Below are positions 33,437 through 42,444 of a stretch of DNA of 64,000 bases, in pieces. The DNA comes from Actinoallomurus iriomotensis (GTDB lineage: Bacteria; Actinomycetota; Actinomycetes; Streptosporangiales; Streptosporangiaceae), in NCBI RefSeq assembly GCF_030269445.1, contig NZ_BSTJ01000007.1:467957-531956 (forward strand), in the 5' to 3' direction. Below the pieces are notes generated by a model. The model saw nothing but the letters and a program-made list of their open reading frames with translations, had not been told where the DNA came from and did not search any database. The position numbers were made by a program, and so were the translations under genes. Positions within the stretch are counted from its first letter, which is position 1. Each line of letters opens with the position of its first letter.

Positions 33437-34876
33437 TTGTCCGTTGACACCCGTGATGACGGCCGCCCGGCCTCGGACGAGGTCACCGGGCGGCGCTGGC
33501 GGGCGCTGGCGGTCTGTCTCGTCGCCGCGTTCATGACCCTGCTGGACGTGAGCATCGTCAACGTCGCGTTGCCGTCCATCCGTTCGGGCCTGCACGCCTC
33601 GCCGGACGGCCTGCAGTGGATCCTCAGCGGGTACGCGCTGGCGTTCGGGCTGGTGCTCGTCCCGGCCGGCCGGCTCGGCGACGCCCGCAGCCGCCGCGCC
33701 GTCTTCATGGCCGGGCTGACGCTGTTCACGCTGTCCAGCGCCGCCGCCGGGATCGCGCCGGCCATCCAGTGGCTGGTGGTGGCCCGTCTGGTCCAGGGAG
33801 TCGCCGCCGGCATCGTCAACCCGCAGATCGCCGGGCTGATCCAGATCCTGTTCCGCGGACATGAGCGAGGTCGCGCGTTCGGTGCGCTCGGCGCCACGAT
33901 CGGCATCGCGACCGCCGCGGGCCCCATCCTCGGCGGGGCGCTGATCTCCCTCGCCGGCGCGCAGGACGGCTGGCGCTGGGTGTTCTACGTCAACATCCCG
34001 GTCGGTCTCGTCGCCCTACCGCTCGCCTGGCGCCTGCTGCCGCCGCCGGGCGAGGGCCGTCGCCGCGAGAGCCTGGACCCGGTCGGCGTGCTGCTCCTGG
34101 GCGCCGGCGTGGTCGGCCTGCTCCTGCCGTTCGTGCAGGAGCAGCAGTGGCACGGGAGCGCGAAGTGGCTGCTCATCCCCGCCGCCGCGGTGATCCTGCT
34201 GGGCTTCCTGCAGTGGGAGCGGCGGCACCGGCAGCCTCTGGTGAACCTGTCCCTGTTCCGCCGCCGGTCGTACGCTCTGGGCTCGACGATCGCCCTGCTC
34301 TACTTCGCCGGGTTCACCTCGATCTTCTTCATCTTCACCCTCTACCTGCAGAACGGCCTGCACTACAGCGCCCTGTTCGCCGGCCTGTCGATCACCCCGT
34401 TCGCGCTGGGCTCGGCCACCGGGTCCACGATCGGCGGCCGGATGGTCGGCCGCCTCGGCCGGCCCCTGGTGGCGCTGGGACTCGTCCTGGTCGCCGTGGG
34501 CCTGACCGCGGCCTTCCTGGCCGTACGCGCGGTGCCCGGCTCGCACGCCGCGCTCGCCACCGCCCTGCCGCTGCTGCTGGGCGGCTTCGGCAGCGGCCTG
34601 GTGATCTCCCCGAACCAGGCGATCACACTGTCGGAGGTGCCGCCGGAGGGCGGCGGAAGCGCCGCGGGCGTCCTGCAGACGGGCCAGCGCATCGGCACGG
34701 CGATCGGCATCGCCGGTGTGGGCGCGGTCTTCTTCGCGGCCGTCGGCGCCTCCCACGGCGACTGGGCGACGGCCTTCCGCCGGGGACTGCTGGTGGTGAC
34801 GGCGTTCGTGCTGATCGCGCTGTGCGCGGCCGTCGCGGACCTGGTCGCCGGACGCCGCCCGAAGCCCGGCCGGTAG
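33437..34876 (+). CDS. Multidrug efflux transporter, MFS DHA2 (14-helix) family
   Basis: This 479-residue proton-driven efflux pump has the family motif LLDVSIVNVALPSI in helix 1 and GRLGDARSRRAVFMAG in the loop between helices 2 and 3. The antiporter motif region ARLVQGVAAGIVNPQ is also present, and about 14 hydrophobic helices are visible. The TTG at 33437 is chosen because GGAGGAG (33421-33427) is nine bases upstream and the protein then has a normal length; a longer frame from 33320 exists but would add an atypical leader. No dedicated regulator is adjacent. Confidence 0.8.
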   Translation: MSVDTRDDGRPASDEVTGRRWRALAVCLVAAFMTLLDVSIVNVALPSIRSGLHASPDGLQWILSGYALAFGLVLVPAGRLGDARSRRAVFMAGLTLFTLSSAAAGIAPAIQWLVVARLVQGVAAGIVNPQIAGLIQILFRGHERGRAFGALGATIGIATAAGPILGGALISLAGAQDGWRWVFYVNIPVGLVALPLAWRLLPPPGEGRRRESLDPVGVLLLGAGVVGLLLPFVQEQQWHGSAKWLLIPAAAVILLGFLQWERRHRQPLVNLSLFRRRSYALGSTIALLYFAGFTSIFFIFTLYLQNGLHYSALFAGLSITPFALGSATGSTIGGRMVGRLGRPLVALGLVLVAVGLTAAFLAVRAVPGSHAALATALPLLLGGFGSGLVISPNQAITLSEVPPEGGGSAAGVLQTGQRIGTAIGIAGVGAVFFAAVGASHGDWATAFRRGLLVVTAFVLIALCAAVADLVAGRRPKPGR

Positions 34877-34959
34877 CCCGGGGACGGCGGGTGCGTCGCG
34901 GATCTGGTCTGGGGTCCGCCCTTCCGCGCGGGCCGCGGATCGGATTGGATGGCAGGTAT

Positions 34960-35904
34960 ATGAAGGCAGTAGGTGTTTCCCGTTTCGGCGGGCCCGAGGC
35001 GCTCGAGGTCGTCGAGCTGGACGAGCCTCATCCCGGGCCGGGTGAGATCCGCGTCCGCGTGCACGCGGCGGCCGTGAACCCGACCGACACGCTCTTCCGC
35101 GCCGGCGTGACGAGCGCCGAGGCGCTGCGCGACCGGCCGCCTCCGTACATCCCCGGCATGGACGTCGCGGGCGTCGTCGACGAGGTCGGCGAGGACGTCC
35201 GCCAGTCCGTCGGCGACGACGTCATGGCGATCACCCTGCCTCGCAGCAGACTGGGCGGCGGGTACGCCGAGCACGTCGTCGTGCCGACCGACTCGGCCAC
35301 GGCGATGCCGATCGGCGCCACGTACGCCGAGGCGTGCACCCTGCCGATGAACGGCATGACCGCGCAGCTCACCCTCGACCGTCTCGCGCTCGAACCCGGC
35401 CGTACCCTCGCGGTCACCGGGGCCGCCGGGGCGTACGGCGGGTACGTCGTGCAGCTCGCCAAGGCCCGCGGCCTGCGGGTCGTCGCGGACGCCTCGCCCG
35501 AGGACGAGCCGCTCGTCCGCAGGCTCGGCGCCGACGTGATCGTGGCGCGCGGCGACGGGGTCGCGTTGCGCATCCGGCAGGCGCTGCCGAACGGCGTGGA
35601 CGCCGTGGCCGACGGCGCCGTCATCGGTGCCCCTCTGCTCGCGGCCGTACGCGACGGCGGCGCGCTCGCCGCGGTGCGCGGCTTCGGCGCCGAGACCGAG
35701 CGCGACATCGCGGTCCATGAAATCTGGGTCAGCGAGTACGCCCGCGAGTGGGACAAGCTGGACGAACTGCGCCGTCTCGCCGAGACCGGCGCCGTCACGT
35801 TGCGCGTCGCCCAGACGTACCCCCCGGAGCGGGCGGCCGACGCCCACCGCCGCCTGGAGGCGGGCGGCGTCCGCGGCCGGCTGGTGATCATGTTCCGGCC
35901 GTGA
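34960..35904 (+). CDS. Zinc-free quinone oxidoreductase-like MDR protein
   Basis: This 314-residue NADPH-dependent medium-chain reductase has an N-terminal GroES-like domain (MKAVGVSRFGGPEALEVVEL, then PGEIRVRVHAAAVNPTD) and a Rossmann domain with AVTGAAGAYGGYVVQLAKA. The cysteine/histidine set for catalytic zinc is missing, as in quinone oxidoreductases. It probably reduces quinones or enones. The ATG at 34960 gives the canonical N-terminus. It converges with, and overlaps by 17 bases, the next MFS gene. Confidence 0.85.
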   Translation: MKAVGVSRFGGPEALEVVELDEPHPGPGEIRVRVHAAAVNPTDTLFRAGVTSAEALRDRPPPYIPGMDVAGVVDEVGEDVRQSVGDDVMAITLPRSRLGGGYAEHVVVPTDSATAMPIGATYAEACTLPMNGMTAQLTLDRLALEPGRTLAVTGAAGAYGGYVVQLAKARGLRVVADASPEDEPLVRRLGADVIVARGDGVALRIRQALPNGVDAVADGAVIGAPLLAAVRDGGALAAVRGFGAETERDIAVHEIWVSEYAREWDKLDELRRLAETGAVTLRVAQTYPPERAADAHRRLEAGGVRGRLVIMFRP

Positions 35905-37285
35905 CCTCGCGGGCTCTTACGCCGGGCATGAGGAGCGCGGGCACCAGGGCGAGCGCGCTGAAGCCGATCGCCCACCAGAAGGTGTGCGCGTACGCCGTGC
36001 CCCGTGGGTGCGCGGCGAGCTGCCACTGCAGGATCACCGCGAGCAGCGCGGCGCCGAACGACCCGCCGACCTGCTGCAGGATCCGCGTCGCGCTGCCGGC
36101 GTGCGGGATGTCGGCGGGGTCCACCCCCTGGTACGCCGCGGCCATGACGGCGATGTTCGCCCCGCTCATCCCGGCGCCGCGTACGACGAGGGAGACGGCG
36201 AGCAGCCACTCGGGTTCGCCGCGCGTGAACGCCAGCGTGCCGAGCGCGGTCAGCGCGGTGCCGATGAGGACGAACGGCCGCGGGCCGACGCGGTCGACGA
36301 GCGTGCCGAGCGGACCGCGCGTGAGCAGGCTGCCCAGCCCCTGCGGCGCGAGCAGCAGCCCGGCGGCGATGACGCCCTGACCGCGGACCTGCTGGTAGTA
36401 CAGCGGCAGCAGCAGCATCGCCCCGAACAGCGACAGGCCCGACAGGAAGAGCAGGGCCGACGACGCGGCGAAGGACCGTACGCGGAACAGCCGCAGGTCC
36501 ACGGCCGGTTCGCCGCCCGTACGCAGGGCGTGCCCGACGAAGCCCAGGAGCAGCAGCACTCCCGCCGCCAGCGGGTACAGGACGGTCGCGTGCCCGAAGC
36601 CGCCGTGCGCGCCGACCTGGGACAGCCCGTAGATGATCGCGGCCAGCCCGGGTGACAGCAGCACCAGCCCGACCAGGTCGAGGCGCTGCCCGCCGCGCGG
36701 CGCGTCCGCGGGCAGGCCGCGCCAGGCCAGGATCAGCGCGACGGCGCAGATCGGGACGTTGACGTAGAAGATCCACCGCCAGCTCGCGTTGCCGACGATC
36801 AGCCCACCGATCACCGGGCCGAGGATCGGGCCGACCAGCGCCGGGATGGTGATCGTGGCCATGAGCCGGCCGAGTGACCGCCCGCCCGCGGCGCGCAGCA
36901 GCAGCGTCTGCAGGATCGGCAGCATCAGCCCGCCGCCCACGCCCTGCAGCGCGCGGAAGGCGATGAGGCTGCCGGCGTTCCAGGCCAGGCCGCACAGCAT
37001 CGACCCGGCCAGGAACAGCACCAGCGAGATCAGCCACATCCGCTTGGCCCCGAACCGCCCGGTCAGCCACCCGGTCGCCGGGATCGCCATCGCGAGGGCC
37101 AGCAGGTACGCGGTGACCACCCACTGGATCGCCGCCAGCGACGTGTGCAGGTCGCGGCCCAGCGCGTCGATCGCGACGTTGACGATCGTGCTGTCCAGCA
37201 GCGGCGCCAGCGCACCGACGACCAGGATCATCGCGAGCTTGAGCACCGCCGGGTCGAGCCGCTCCGCCCGTGCCGTGTCCGCCAC
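35888..37285 (-). CDS. Multidrug efflux transporter, MFS DHA2 family, TetR-controlled
   Basis: This 465-residue pump has helix-1 motif APLLDSTIVNVAIDALGRDL, helix 2-3 loop GWLTGRFGAKRMWLIS and ALQGVGGGLMLPI in helix 5. About 14 helices are visible. The GTG at 37283-37285 is preceded by GGAGG at six bases. It is divergent from a TetR gene with two operator-like palindromes between them, so its expression is likely induced by an exported toxic compound. Its 3' end overlaps the quinone oxidoreductase gene on the other strand. Confidence 0.85.
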   Translation of the reverse strand: MADTARAERLDPAVLKLAMILVVGALAPLLDSTIVNVAIDALGRDLHTSLAAIQWVVTAYLLALAMAIPATGWLTGRFGAKRMWLISLVLFLAGSMLCGLAWNAGSLIAFRALQGVGGGLMLPILQTLLLRAAGGRSLGRLMATITIPALVGPILGPVIGGLIVGNASWRWIFYVNVPICAVALILAWRGLPADAPRGGQRLDLVGLVLLSPGLAAIIYGLSQVGAHGGFGHATVLYPLAAGVLLLLGFVGHALRTGGEPAVDLRLFRVRSFAASSALLFLSGLSLFGAMLLLPLYYQQVRGQGVIAAGLLLAPQGLGSLLTRGPLGTLVDRVGPRPFVLIGTALTALGTLAFTRGEPEWLLAVSLVVRGAGMSGANIAVMAAAYQGVDPADIPHAGSATRILQQVGGSFGAALLAVILQWQLAAHPRGTAYAHTFWWAIGFSALALVPALLMPGVRAREVTAGT

Positions 37286-37303
37286 GGTCCACCTCCACCC
37301 GAA

Positions 37304-37371
37304 TAAGAGACGCCCTGTCTCTAATGCCGAGGAGTGTAGAGTGGCATCGTTAGGAGACGCAAGGTCTCTTA
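37304..37371. promoter_or_regulatory. Twin TetR operators AGAGAC-N5-GTCTCT
   Basis: Two palindromes of the same design lie between the divergent TetR and efflux genes. The first (37304-37324) has AGAGAC, five bases, GTCTCT, with flanking TA/AA. The second (37351-37371) has GGAGAC, five bases, GTCTCT. The 47-bp centre-to-centre distance would let one dimer control each promoter. Binding by the TetR is inferred. Confidence 0.65.
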
Positions 37372-37382
37372 TGGAGGGTGCG

Positions 37383-37970
37383 ATGAACGACGACGCCCCG
37401 GCCGTACGACGCCGGCGCGGCTCCGAGCTGGAGGCGGCGATCCTGCGCGCCACCTGGGAGGAGCTCGGCGCCGTCGGCTACATGAACCTCACGATGGAGG
37501 GCGTCGCCGACCGCGCCCGGACCGGCAAGCAGGTGCTGTACCGCCGCTGGCGCAACCGGGCCGAGCTGGTCCTGGCCGCCATGCGGTCCCGCGTCGTGTC
37601 GATCGCCGACGACGTTCCCGACACCGGGGAGTTGCGCGGCGACGTCCTCGCCGTGCTCGACCGGATGGCGCGGCGCTACGACGACGTCGGCCCGGACGTC
37701 GTGCACGGCCTGATGGCCGAGGCGCGCGACCTCGACCCCGTGTTCTTCTCGATCATGACCGGCGTGATGGAGACCATCCTGAGGCGCGCCGCCGACCGCG
37801 GCGAGATCCGGCCCGGGGCGGTCGGCCGGCGGATCACCACCCTGCCGGCCGACCTCCTCCGGCACGAGATGCTGCTGACGTCCGCCCCGGTTCCGGAGTC
37901 CACGCTCGTCGAGATCGTCGACGACGTCTTCCTCCCGCTGGTCAATTCCCGTGCGGGTCGGCGGCGTTGA
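37383..37970 (+). CDS. TetR family repressor of the adjacent efflux pump
   Basis: This 195-residue repressor has the DNA-binding domain at 15-65 (LEAAILRATWEELGAVGYMN, then VADRARTGKQVLYRRWRNRA), where the typical TLYRHF is VLYRRW. The ligand domain is of the TetR_C_11-like type. The ATG at 37383 is chosen over one at 37371 because GGAGG lies between them at the right distance, and the operator overlaps the earlier ATG. Its last 29 bases overlap the 3' end of the convergent SDR gene. Confidence 0.85.
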   Translation: MNDDAPAVRRRRGSELEAAILRATWEELGAVGYMNLTMEGVADRARTGKQVLYRRWRNRAELVLAAMRSRVVSIADDVPDTGELRGDVLAVLDRMARRYDDVGPDVVHGLMAEARDLDPVFFSIMTGVMETILRRAADRGEIRPGAVGRRITTLPADLLRHEMLLTSAPVPESTLVEIVDDVFLPLVNSRAGRRR

Positions 37971-38706
37971 GCGTCGCGACGACCTGGTCGTAGTCGCCGC
38001 GCGCCTCGCCGTACCGCAGGAACTTGACCCGCTCGACCTGGATCTCCTTCGCGTCGGGCTCCGTCTCGAGCAGCGCGACGACCTCCGCCACGAACTCCTC
38101 CAGCGGCATCGCGAACTCACTGCTCTCCTGCCCCGGCAGCAGCGCGGTGCGGACGGAGGGCGGCACGAGCTCCACGACCTTCACGCTCGTGTCGGCGAGC
38201 TGGAGCCGGATCGACTCGCTGAGCATGTGGATCGCGGCCTTCGACGCGTTGTAGCTCGGCGTGACCTTGAGCGGCGTGAACGCCAGACCCGAGGAGACCG
38301 TGACGATCGTGGCGTCCGGCTGGGCCCGCAGGTGCTCGACGAACGCGGCGATGAGCCGGATCGGCCCGAGCACGTTGGTCGTCACGACCGACTCGGCCGA
38401 GGCGAGGAACGACTCGGGCCGGTGCCAGTCCTCGATCTTCATGATGCCGGCCATCGTGACGAGGACGTTGAGGCCGGGATGCCTCGCCAGCACCTCCTTC
38501 GCGGCGGACTCGATGCTCGCGGCGTCCGCCGTGTCGATCCGGACGGTGTCGATGCCAGGGTGCTCGGCGGCGATCCGTTCGAGCAGCTCGGTACGGCGGC
38601 CGCCGACGATGACGGTGTTGCCCTTGGCCTGCAGTTCCAGGGCGAGGGCCAGGCCGATGCCGCTGGTGGAGCCGGGGATGAAGATGGTGTTTCCGGAGAT
38701 GTTCAT
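37942..38706 (-). CDS. DltE-like short-chain dehydrogenase/reductase
   Basis: This 254-residue SDR has the cofactor motif PGSTSGIG at 11-18, the active-site serine in IVTVSSGLAF and the catalytic YNASKAAIHM. The first glycine of the classic TGxxxGIG is preceded by Pro instead of Thr, as in DltE-like SDRs. Such SDRs are commonly found divergent from XRE regulators with a MmyB-like ligand domain, exactly as here. The reaction is unknown. Confidence 0.85.
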   Translation of the reverse strand: MNISGNTIFIPGSTSGIGLALALELQAKGNTVIVGGRRTELLERIAAEHPGIDTVRIDTADAASIESAAKEVLARHPGLNVLVTMAGIMKIEDWHRPESFLASAESVVTTNVLGPIRLIAAFVEHLRAQPDATIVTVSSGLAFTPLKVTPSYNASKAAIHMLSESIRLQLADTSVKVVELVPPSVRTALLPGQESSEFAMPLEEFVAEVVALLETEPDAKEIQVERVKFLRYGEARGDYDQVVATLNAADPHGN

Positions 38707-38793
38707 GCCCCGATCCTGTCCACGCGGCCGTCCCGGTGGCAGAGACCGTTCATCGGGGGATCGGCGATCCCTGGTTCACCTGCGAAACCGGCC

Positions 38794-38799
38794 GATAAT
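38794..38799 (+). promoter_or_regulatory. Leaderless -10 box of the XRE regulator gene
   Basis: GATAAT ends seven bases before the ATG at 38807, so transcription would begin at or next to the start codon. No clear -35 is visible. This decides the start over an ATG at 38798 that overlaps the box. Confidence 0.5.
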
Positions 38800-38806
38800 G
38801 GTGTCC

Positions 38807-39655
38807 ATGGATCGCGCAGCACTGGCGGACTTCCTGCGCCGCCGCCGAGAGGCGTTGCAGCCGGAGGACGTCGGCCTTCCCTCGGGCGCCCGGCGCCGGG
38901 CCCCGGGCCTGCGGCGTGAGGAGGTCGCGTCCCTCGCCGTGATGTCGACCGACTACTACACGCGCCTCGAACAGCGACGCGGTCCGCAGCCGAGCGAGCA
39001 GATGCTCGCGTCGCTCGCCCGCGCGCTCCGGCTGACCGGCGACGAGCGCGACTACCTGTTCGAGATCGCGGGGCACAGCGCCCCGACCTCGGTGTCGGCC
39101 GCGACGCACGTCGCCCCCGCCCTGATGCGGGTGCTGGACCGCCTCGACGACACTCCGGCGCTCATCCTGTCCAACCTGGGCGAGACCCTCGTGCAGAACC
39201 GCATGGCCGACGCCCTGTTCGGCGACAGGTCGGGCTACACGGGCCTGGCCCGCAGCGAGGTCTACCGCTGGTTCACCGACCCCTCCGAGCGGCTGCGCTA
39301 CCCCGAGGACGACCGCGACCGGCAGAGCCGCGCCATGGTCGCGAACCTGCGCGCCGCCTACGGCCCGATGGGCTCGCGGTCCCGAGCCGGCGAGCTCGTA
39401 CGGGCCCTGCGGAAGGAGAGCACGGAGTTCGCCGAGCTGTGGGACCGGCACGAGGTCGCCAAGCGCTTCGAGGACCACAAGACGCTCATCCACCCCGAAA
39501 TCGGCCCGATCGAACTGGACTGCCAGGTGCTGTTCACCGAGGACCAGTCACAGGCGCTGCTCGTGCTCACCGCGCCCCCGCGCACCGAGGGATACGAGAA
39601 GCTGCAACTGCTCGCGGTGCTGGGTCAGGACCGGTTCGCCGAAACGCGCGGTTAG
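38807..39655 (+). CDS. XRE family regulator with MmyB-like ligand-binding domain
   Basis: This 282-residue regulator has an N-terminal helix-turn-helix (ADFLRRRREALQPEDVGLPS, then LRREEVASLAVMSTDYYTRL, then QRRGPQPSEQMLASLARAL). The C-terminal 180 residues form the PAS-like MmyB domain (PALILSNLGETLVQNRMADA), which binds a hydrophobic ligand. This family usually controls a divergent oxidoreductase; here that is the SDR. The start at 38807 fits a leaderless mRNA. Confidence 0.87.
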   Translation: MDRAALADFLRRRREALQPEDVGLPSGARRRAPGLRREEVASLAVMSTDYYTRLEQRRGPQPSEQMLASLARALRLTGDERDYLFEIAGHSAPTSVSAATHVAPALMRVLDRLDDTPALILSNLGETLVQNRMADALFGDRSGYTGLARSEVYRWFTDPSERLRYPEDDRDRQSRAMVANLRAAYGPMGSRSRAGELVRALRKESTEFAELWDRHEVAKRFEDHKTLIHPEIGPIELDCQVLFTEDQSQALLVLTAPPRTEGYEKLQLLAVLGQDRFAETRG

Positions 39656-39754
39656 AGCCGGCCCCAACGGTGTGGTCGCCATGGAGCGCACCGGCCTTCG
39701 CCATTTCGCGCACGGGCGGAGAGACGCTTCGTCGGCGGGCATTAGCCTCCAGGG

Positions 39755-40336
39755 GTGAACAGCCCTTACCGGTTCTTCCGGGCACTCGCCGGTTTCGGTC
39801 TGTCCGTTGCCCTGTTCACCGCTTGCTCGGGGAACGGCGCGACGGACGAGCCGAGTGAGTCGGCGCTGAGTCCTCTGCCCACGCAGACGACGATCGCCGC
39901 CGCGCTCGGCAGCACCATCAAGCTGAGGTCGGGCGTCGGCACCGACAAACCGGACCCGAACCTGGGACCGTCGGAGATCGAAGTGGCCGCCACCAAGGTC
40001 GCCGACCCGGTCAAGGGCGGGGACGACCCACTGGCGAGTCCGGCTCCCGGCAACCGTCTCGTCGCGGTCGAGTTCACCTTCACCGACCGGGGCGTGAACC
40101 CCTTCAAGACGGCGGTCGACGCCGCGACCGTCGTCGACGCCCAGGGCAAGTCCTACAAGGACAAGGTCGCGTTGCACCTGTCCGTGAACCCGCTGATCAG
40201 TACGGTCAACGTCCCGGCGGGCGGCACGCAGACCGGCTACATCCCCTTCGAGGTGCCCCAGGACGCGACGATCACCAAGGTCCGCTGGGCGATGGACCTG
40301 GGTGCCGGCCAGACCGGGGAGTGGAACCTCGGCTAG
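39755..40336 (+). CDS. Lipoprotein with DUF4352-like domain
   Basis: This 193-residue exported lipoprotein has the signal FFRALAGFGLSVALFTAC, in which LFTAC is the lipobox. A linker is followed by an immunoglobulin-like DUF4352 domain (NRLVAVEFTFTDRGVNPFKT, then YIPFEVPQDATITKVRW). Such domains are surface-exposed and of unknown role, sometimes protein-binding. A TAGCCT box ends six bases before the GTG start, suggesting a leaderless mRNA. Confidence 0.8.
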   Translation: MNSPYRFFRALAGFGLSVALFTACSGNGATDEPSESALSPLPTQTTIAAALGSTIKLRSGVGTDKPDPNLGPSEIEVAATKVADPVKGGDDPLASPAPGNRLVAVEFTFTDRGVNPFKTAVDAATVVDAQGKSYKDKVALHLSVNPLISTVNVPAGGTQTGYIPFEVPQDATITKVRWAMDLGAGQTGEWNLG

Positions 40337-40349
40337 AGCCGGGTCCCGT

Positions 40350-40366
40350 GCCGGCCGACGGCCGGC
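40350..40366. terminator. Short hairpin between convergent genes
   Basis: A 7-bp stem GCCGGCC/GGCCGGC with a 3-base loop lies 14 bases after the lipoprotein stop; a plausible but weak terminator. Confidence 0.4.
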
Positions 40367-40442
40367 CGGCGAGGGGCGCCGGGTGGCCGATGGCGGGCTT
40401 CTTCTCACCTGCCCCCCGCCCGGTCCGATACGTCGCGATCTT

Positions 40443-41288
40443 CTAAGAGGCTCGTGCGGCCTCCGCGAGGAGGTCCTCCTCCGACGCGCCCCGGCGCCAG
40501 TAGCCGGTGAACTTGACCGCGCGACGGTCGAAACCGCGTTCGCCGACCAGGTGGCGGCGTAGCGCGCGGACGGATCCGGCCTCACCGGCGATCCAGGCGT
40601 ACGGGGTGCCGGCGGGGAGCGCGGCGTCGCGGATCGCGTCCACGGTCGGGCGGGCCGGGGCGGCCTGTCCGCGGACGAGCCAGGTGATCTCCGCGTCCGC
40701 CTCGGTCGGCAGCCGCCGGATGTCATCGGCGTGCGGCACCTCGATCCACGCGCGGGTGCGCGTGCCGGGCGGCAGCCAGGACAGGATCCCGGCCACGGCG
40801 GGCAGCGCGGTCTCGTCGGCGGCGAGCAGCACCCAGCCGGTGTCCGGCGGCGGGCGGAAGTCGACGCCGCCGTTGTCGGCGGCCGTCGGGCCGAGGACGG
40901 CCACGCGGTCGCCGGGCCGCGCCGAGGCCGCCCAGCGCGAGGCCGGCCCCCCGTCGCCGTGCAGCGCGAACTCGACGTCGAACTCCTCCGGCTCGCGCCG
41001 CTGCCCGCACACGGTGTAGGTGCGCATGACCGCGCGTACGTCCGGGTCCATGGCGCACCAGCGCGGATACCAGTCGTCGTCCCCGCCGGGCATCGCGGGC
41101 GTCTCCTGGTGCCGATGGGGGAGGAACAGTTTGACCCGCTGGTCGCGGCCCCCACACGTCAGGCCGGCCAGCCCCTCGCCGCCGAAGGTGATCCGCCTCA
41201 TGGTGCGGCCGACGAGTTCGGCGCGGACGACGTGGACGTCGAAGAAGCAGAACGGCGCCGTCCGCGGGCGCGTCGCCGCGGGCGCCAC
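40443..41288 (-). CDS. Siderophore-interacting protein (FAD/NAD(P)H ferric-siderophore reductase)
   Basis: This 281-residue ViuB/SIP-type flavoreductase releases iron from imported siderophores. The FAD-binding part contains MRTYTVCGQRREPEEFDVEF (the RxYTxR-like motif is present as RTYTVC, with Cys replacing the usual Arg), and WAASARPGDRVAVLGP follows. The NADPH-binding part has WVLLAADETALPAVAGIL and AWIAGEAGSVRALRRHL. The GTG start is two bases from the upstream binding-protein stop, so the genes form an operon under the iron box. Confidence 0.88.
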   Translation of the reverse strand: MAPAATRPRTAPFCFFDVHVVRAELVGRTMRRITFGGEGLAGLTCGGRDQRVKLFLPHRHQETPAMPGGDDDWYPRWCAMDPDVRAVMRTYTVCGQRREPEEFDVEFALHGDGGPASRWAASARPGDRVAVLGPTAADNGGVDFRPPPDTGWVLLAADETALPAVAGILSWLPPGTRTRAWIEVPHADDIRRLPTEADAEITWLVRGQAAPARPTVDAIRDAALPAGTPYAWIAGEAGSVRALRRHLVGERGFDRRAVKFTGYWRRGASEEDLLAEAARAS

Positions 41289-41289
41289 G

Positions 41290-42300
41290 TCAGCTCACCT
41301 TCTTGGCGTCGCGTACGGCCTTGGCGAAGGCCTCCAGCACCGGCGCGCAGCCCGCGTAGCTGAACCGTGCCTCGCTCAGCCAGGGGGTGATCTGGCCGGC
41401 CTTGACGGCGGGCAGCTTCGACCAGCTCGGCTTGGCGGTGAGGTCCTTCGGCTGCAACGCGGCGGTCCGGTTGTCGAGCAGGATGATGTCGGCGGGGTAC
41501 TTGTCGGCGTTCTCCCAGCTCAGGTTCTCGAAGAAGCCACCGGTGACCTTGTTCGGCACGATCATGTCGACGCCCAGGCTCTGGAAGTAGGACAGGTCGG
41601 CGTACACGCGCGGGTCGGAGACGTAGAACAGGTCGGGGCTGCCGGACGCCGCCAGCACCTTGATGCCGGGGTTGGCCTTGGCCGCCGCGCGTACGGACTC
41701 CACAGCCTGGTCGAAGCGCGCCTTGGCGGCGGTGACCGGCGCGGCCTTGAGGTCGGCGCCGAGCGCGGCGGCGAGCTGCTCGTGCCGCTGGATCGGCTGG
41801 GGCAGGCTGACGTGTGAGTCGGTGAACCCGATGCTCGGCGCCAGCGGGAGGATCTTGTTCTTGCTGTCGTCCGGGACGAACCACAGGTTCGGCGGCTGGA
41901 ACATCTCGGTGACCAGCAGGTCGGGGTGGAGCGCGGCGTACTTCTCGATGTTGAACTCGCCGTAGGCGTTGCCGATGATCGTGACCTTGTTCACGTCGAG
42001 GCTCCCGGCCAGCGGGTCGGGGCGGCCGTCCTTCAGCTTCGTCGGCCCGAAGACGCCCACGAGCTGGTCGCCGACGCCGAAGTCGTGCAGCGCGGCGGCG
42101 GTGCCGACGTAGGCGACGACCCGCTTCGGCCGGCTCTTCGCGGTGGCCTTCTGGCCGCGGTCGTCGGTGAACGACCAGCTTCCGGAGGTCGTAGCGCGGG
42201 CGCCGCCGTTTCCGCCGCAGGCGGCGAGCAGCGCGCCGAGTCCGGCGGCGCCGCCGGCGGCCAGGAGACCGCGACGGGACAGATCGTGCGTTCCGGGCAT
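41290..42300 (-). CDS. Iron-siderophore ABC transporter substrate-binding lipoprotein
   Basis: This is a 336-residue FepB/FhuD-type binding protein. The signal has twin arginines (LSRRGLLAAGGAAGLGALLA) and a lipobox ending AAC, so it is probably Tat-exported and lipid-anchored. The mature part has the helical-backbone fold: RVVAYVGTAAALHDFGVG in the first lobe and LWFVPDDSKNKILPLAPSIG further on. The ATG at 42298-42300 is preferred. It is divergent from the permease/ATPase genes and shares their iron box. Confidence 0.88.
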   Translation of the reverse strand: MPGTHDLSRRGLLAAGGAAGLGALLAACGGNGGARATTSGSWSFTDDRGQKATAKSRPKRVVAYVGTAAALHDFGVGDQLVGVFGPTKLKDGRPDPLAGSLDVNKVTIIGNAYGEFNIEKYAALHPDLLVTEMFQPPNLWFVPDDSKNKILPLAPSIGFTDSHVSLPQPIQRHEQLAAALGADLKAAPVTAAKARFDQAVESVRAAAKANPGIKVLAASGSPDLFYVSDPRVYADLSYFQSLGVDMIVPNKVTGGFFENLSWENADKYPADIILLDNRTAALQPKDLTAKPSWSKLPAVKAGQITPWLSEARFSYAGCAPVLEAFAKAVRDAKKVS

Positions 42301-42372
42301 GGCGAGGCCTTCTCTCGTCACTAGGAGGGAATGGTCACCGAAGTCATGCGGGGGCTGATCGTCGGGCCGAAC

Positions 42373-42391
42373 TTAGGTTAACCTAACCTAA
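42373..42391. promoter_or_regulatory. IdeR/DmdR iron box
   Basis: TTAGGTTAACCTAACCTAA is a 19-bp palindrome matching the actinobacterial iron-repressor consensus (TTAGGTTAGSCTAACCTAA from memory). It lies between the divergent binding-protein and permease operons and would repress both when iron is plentiful. This is the most confident regulatory site in the window. Confidence 0.88.
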
Positions 42392-42444
42392 GTCCCGCCT
42401 GTCCAGTAGGGGCCGGGCCTCTCGATCCGGATCGGAGCTGGTAC

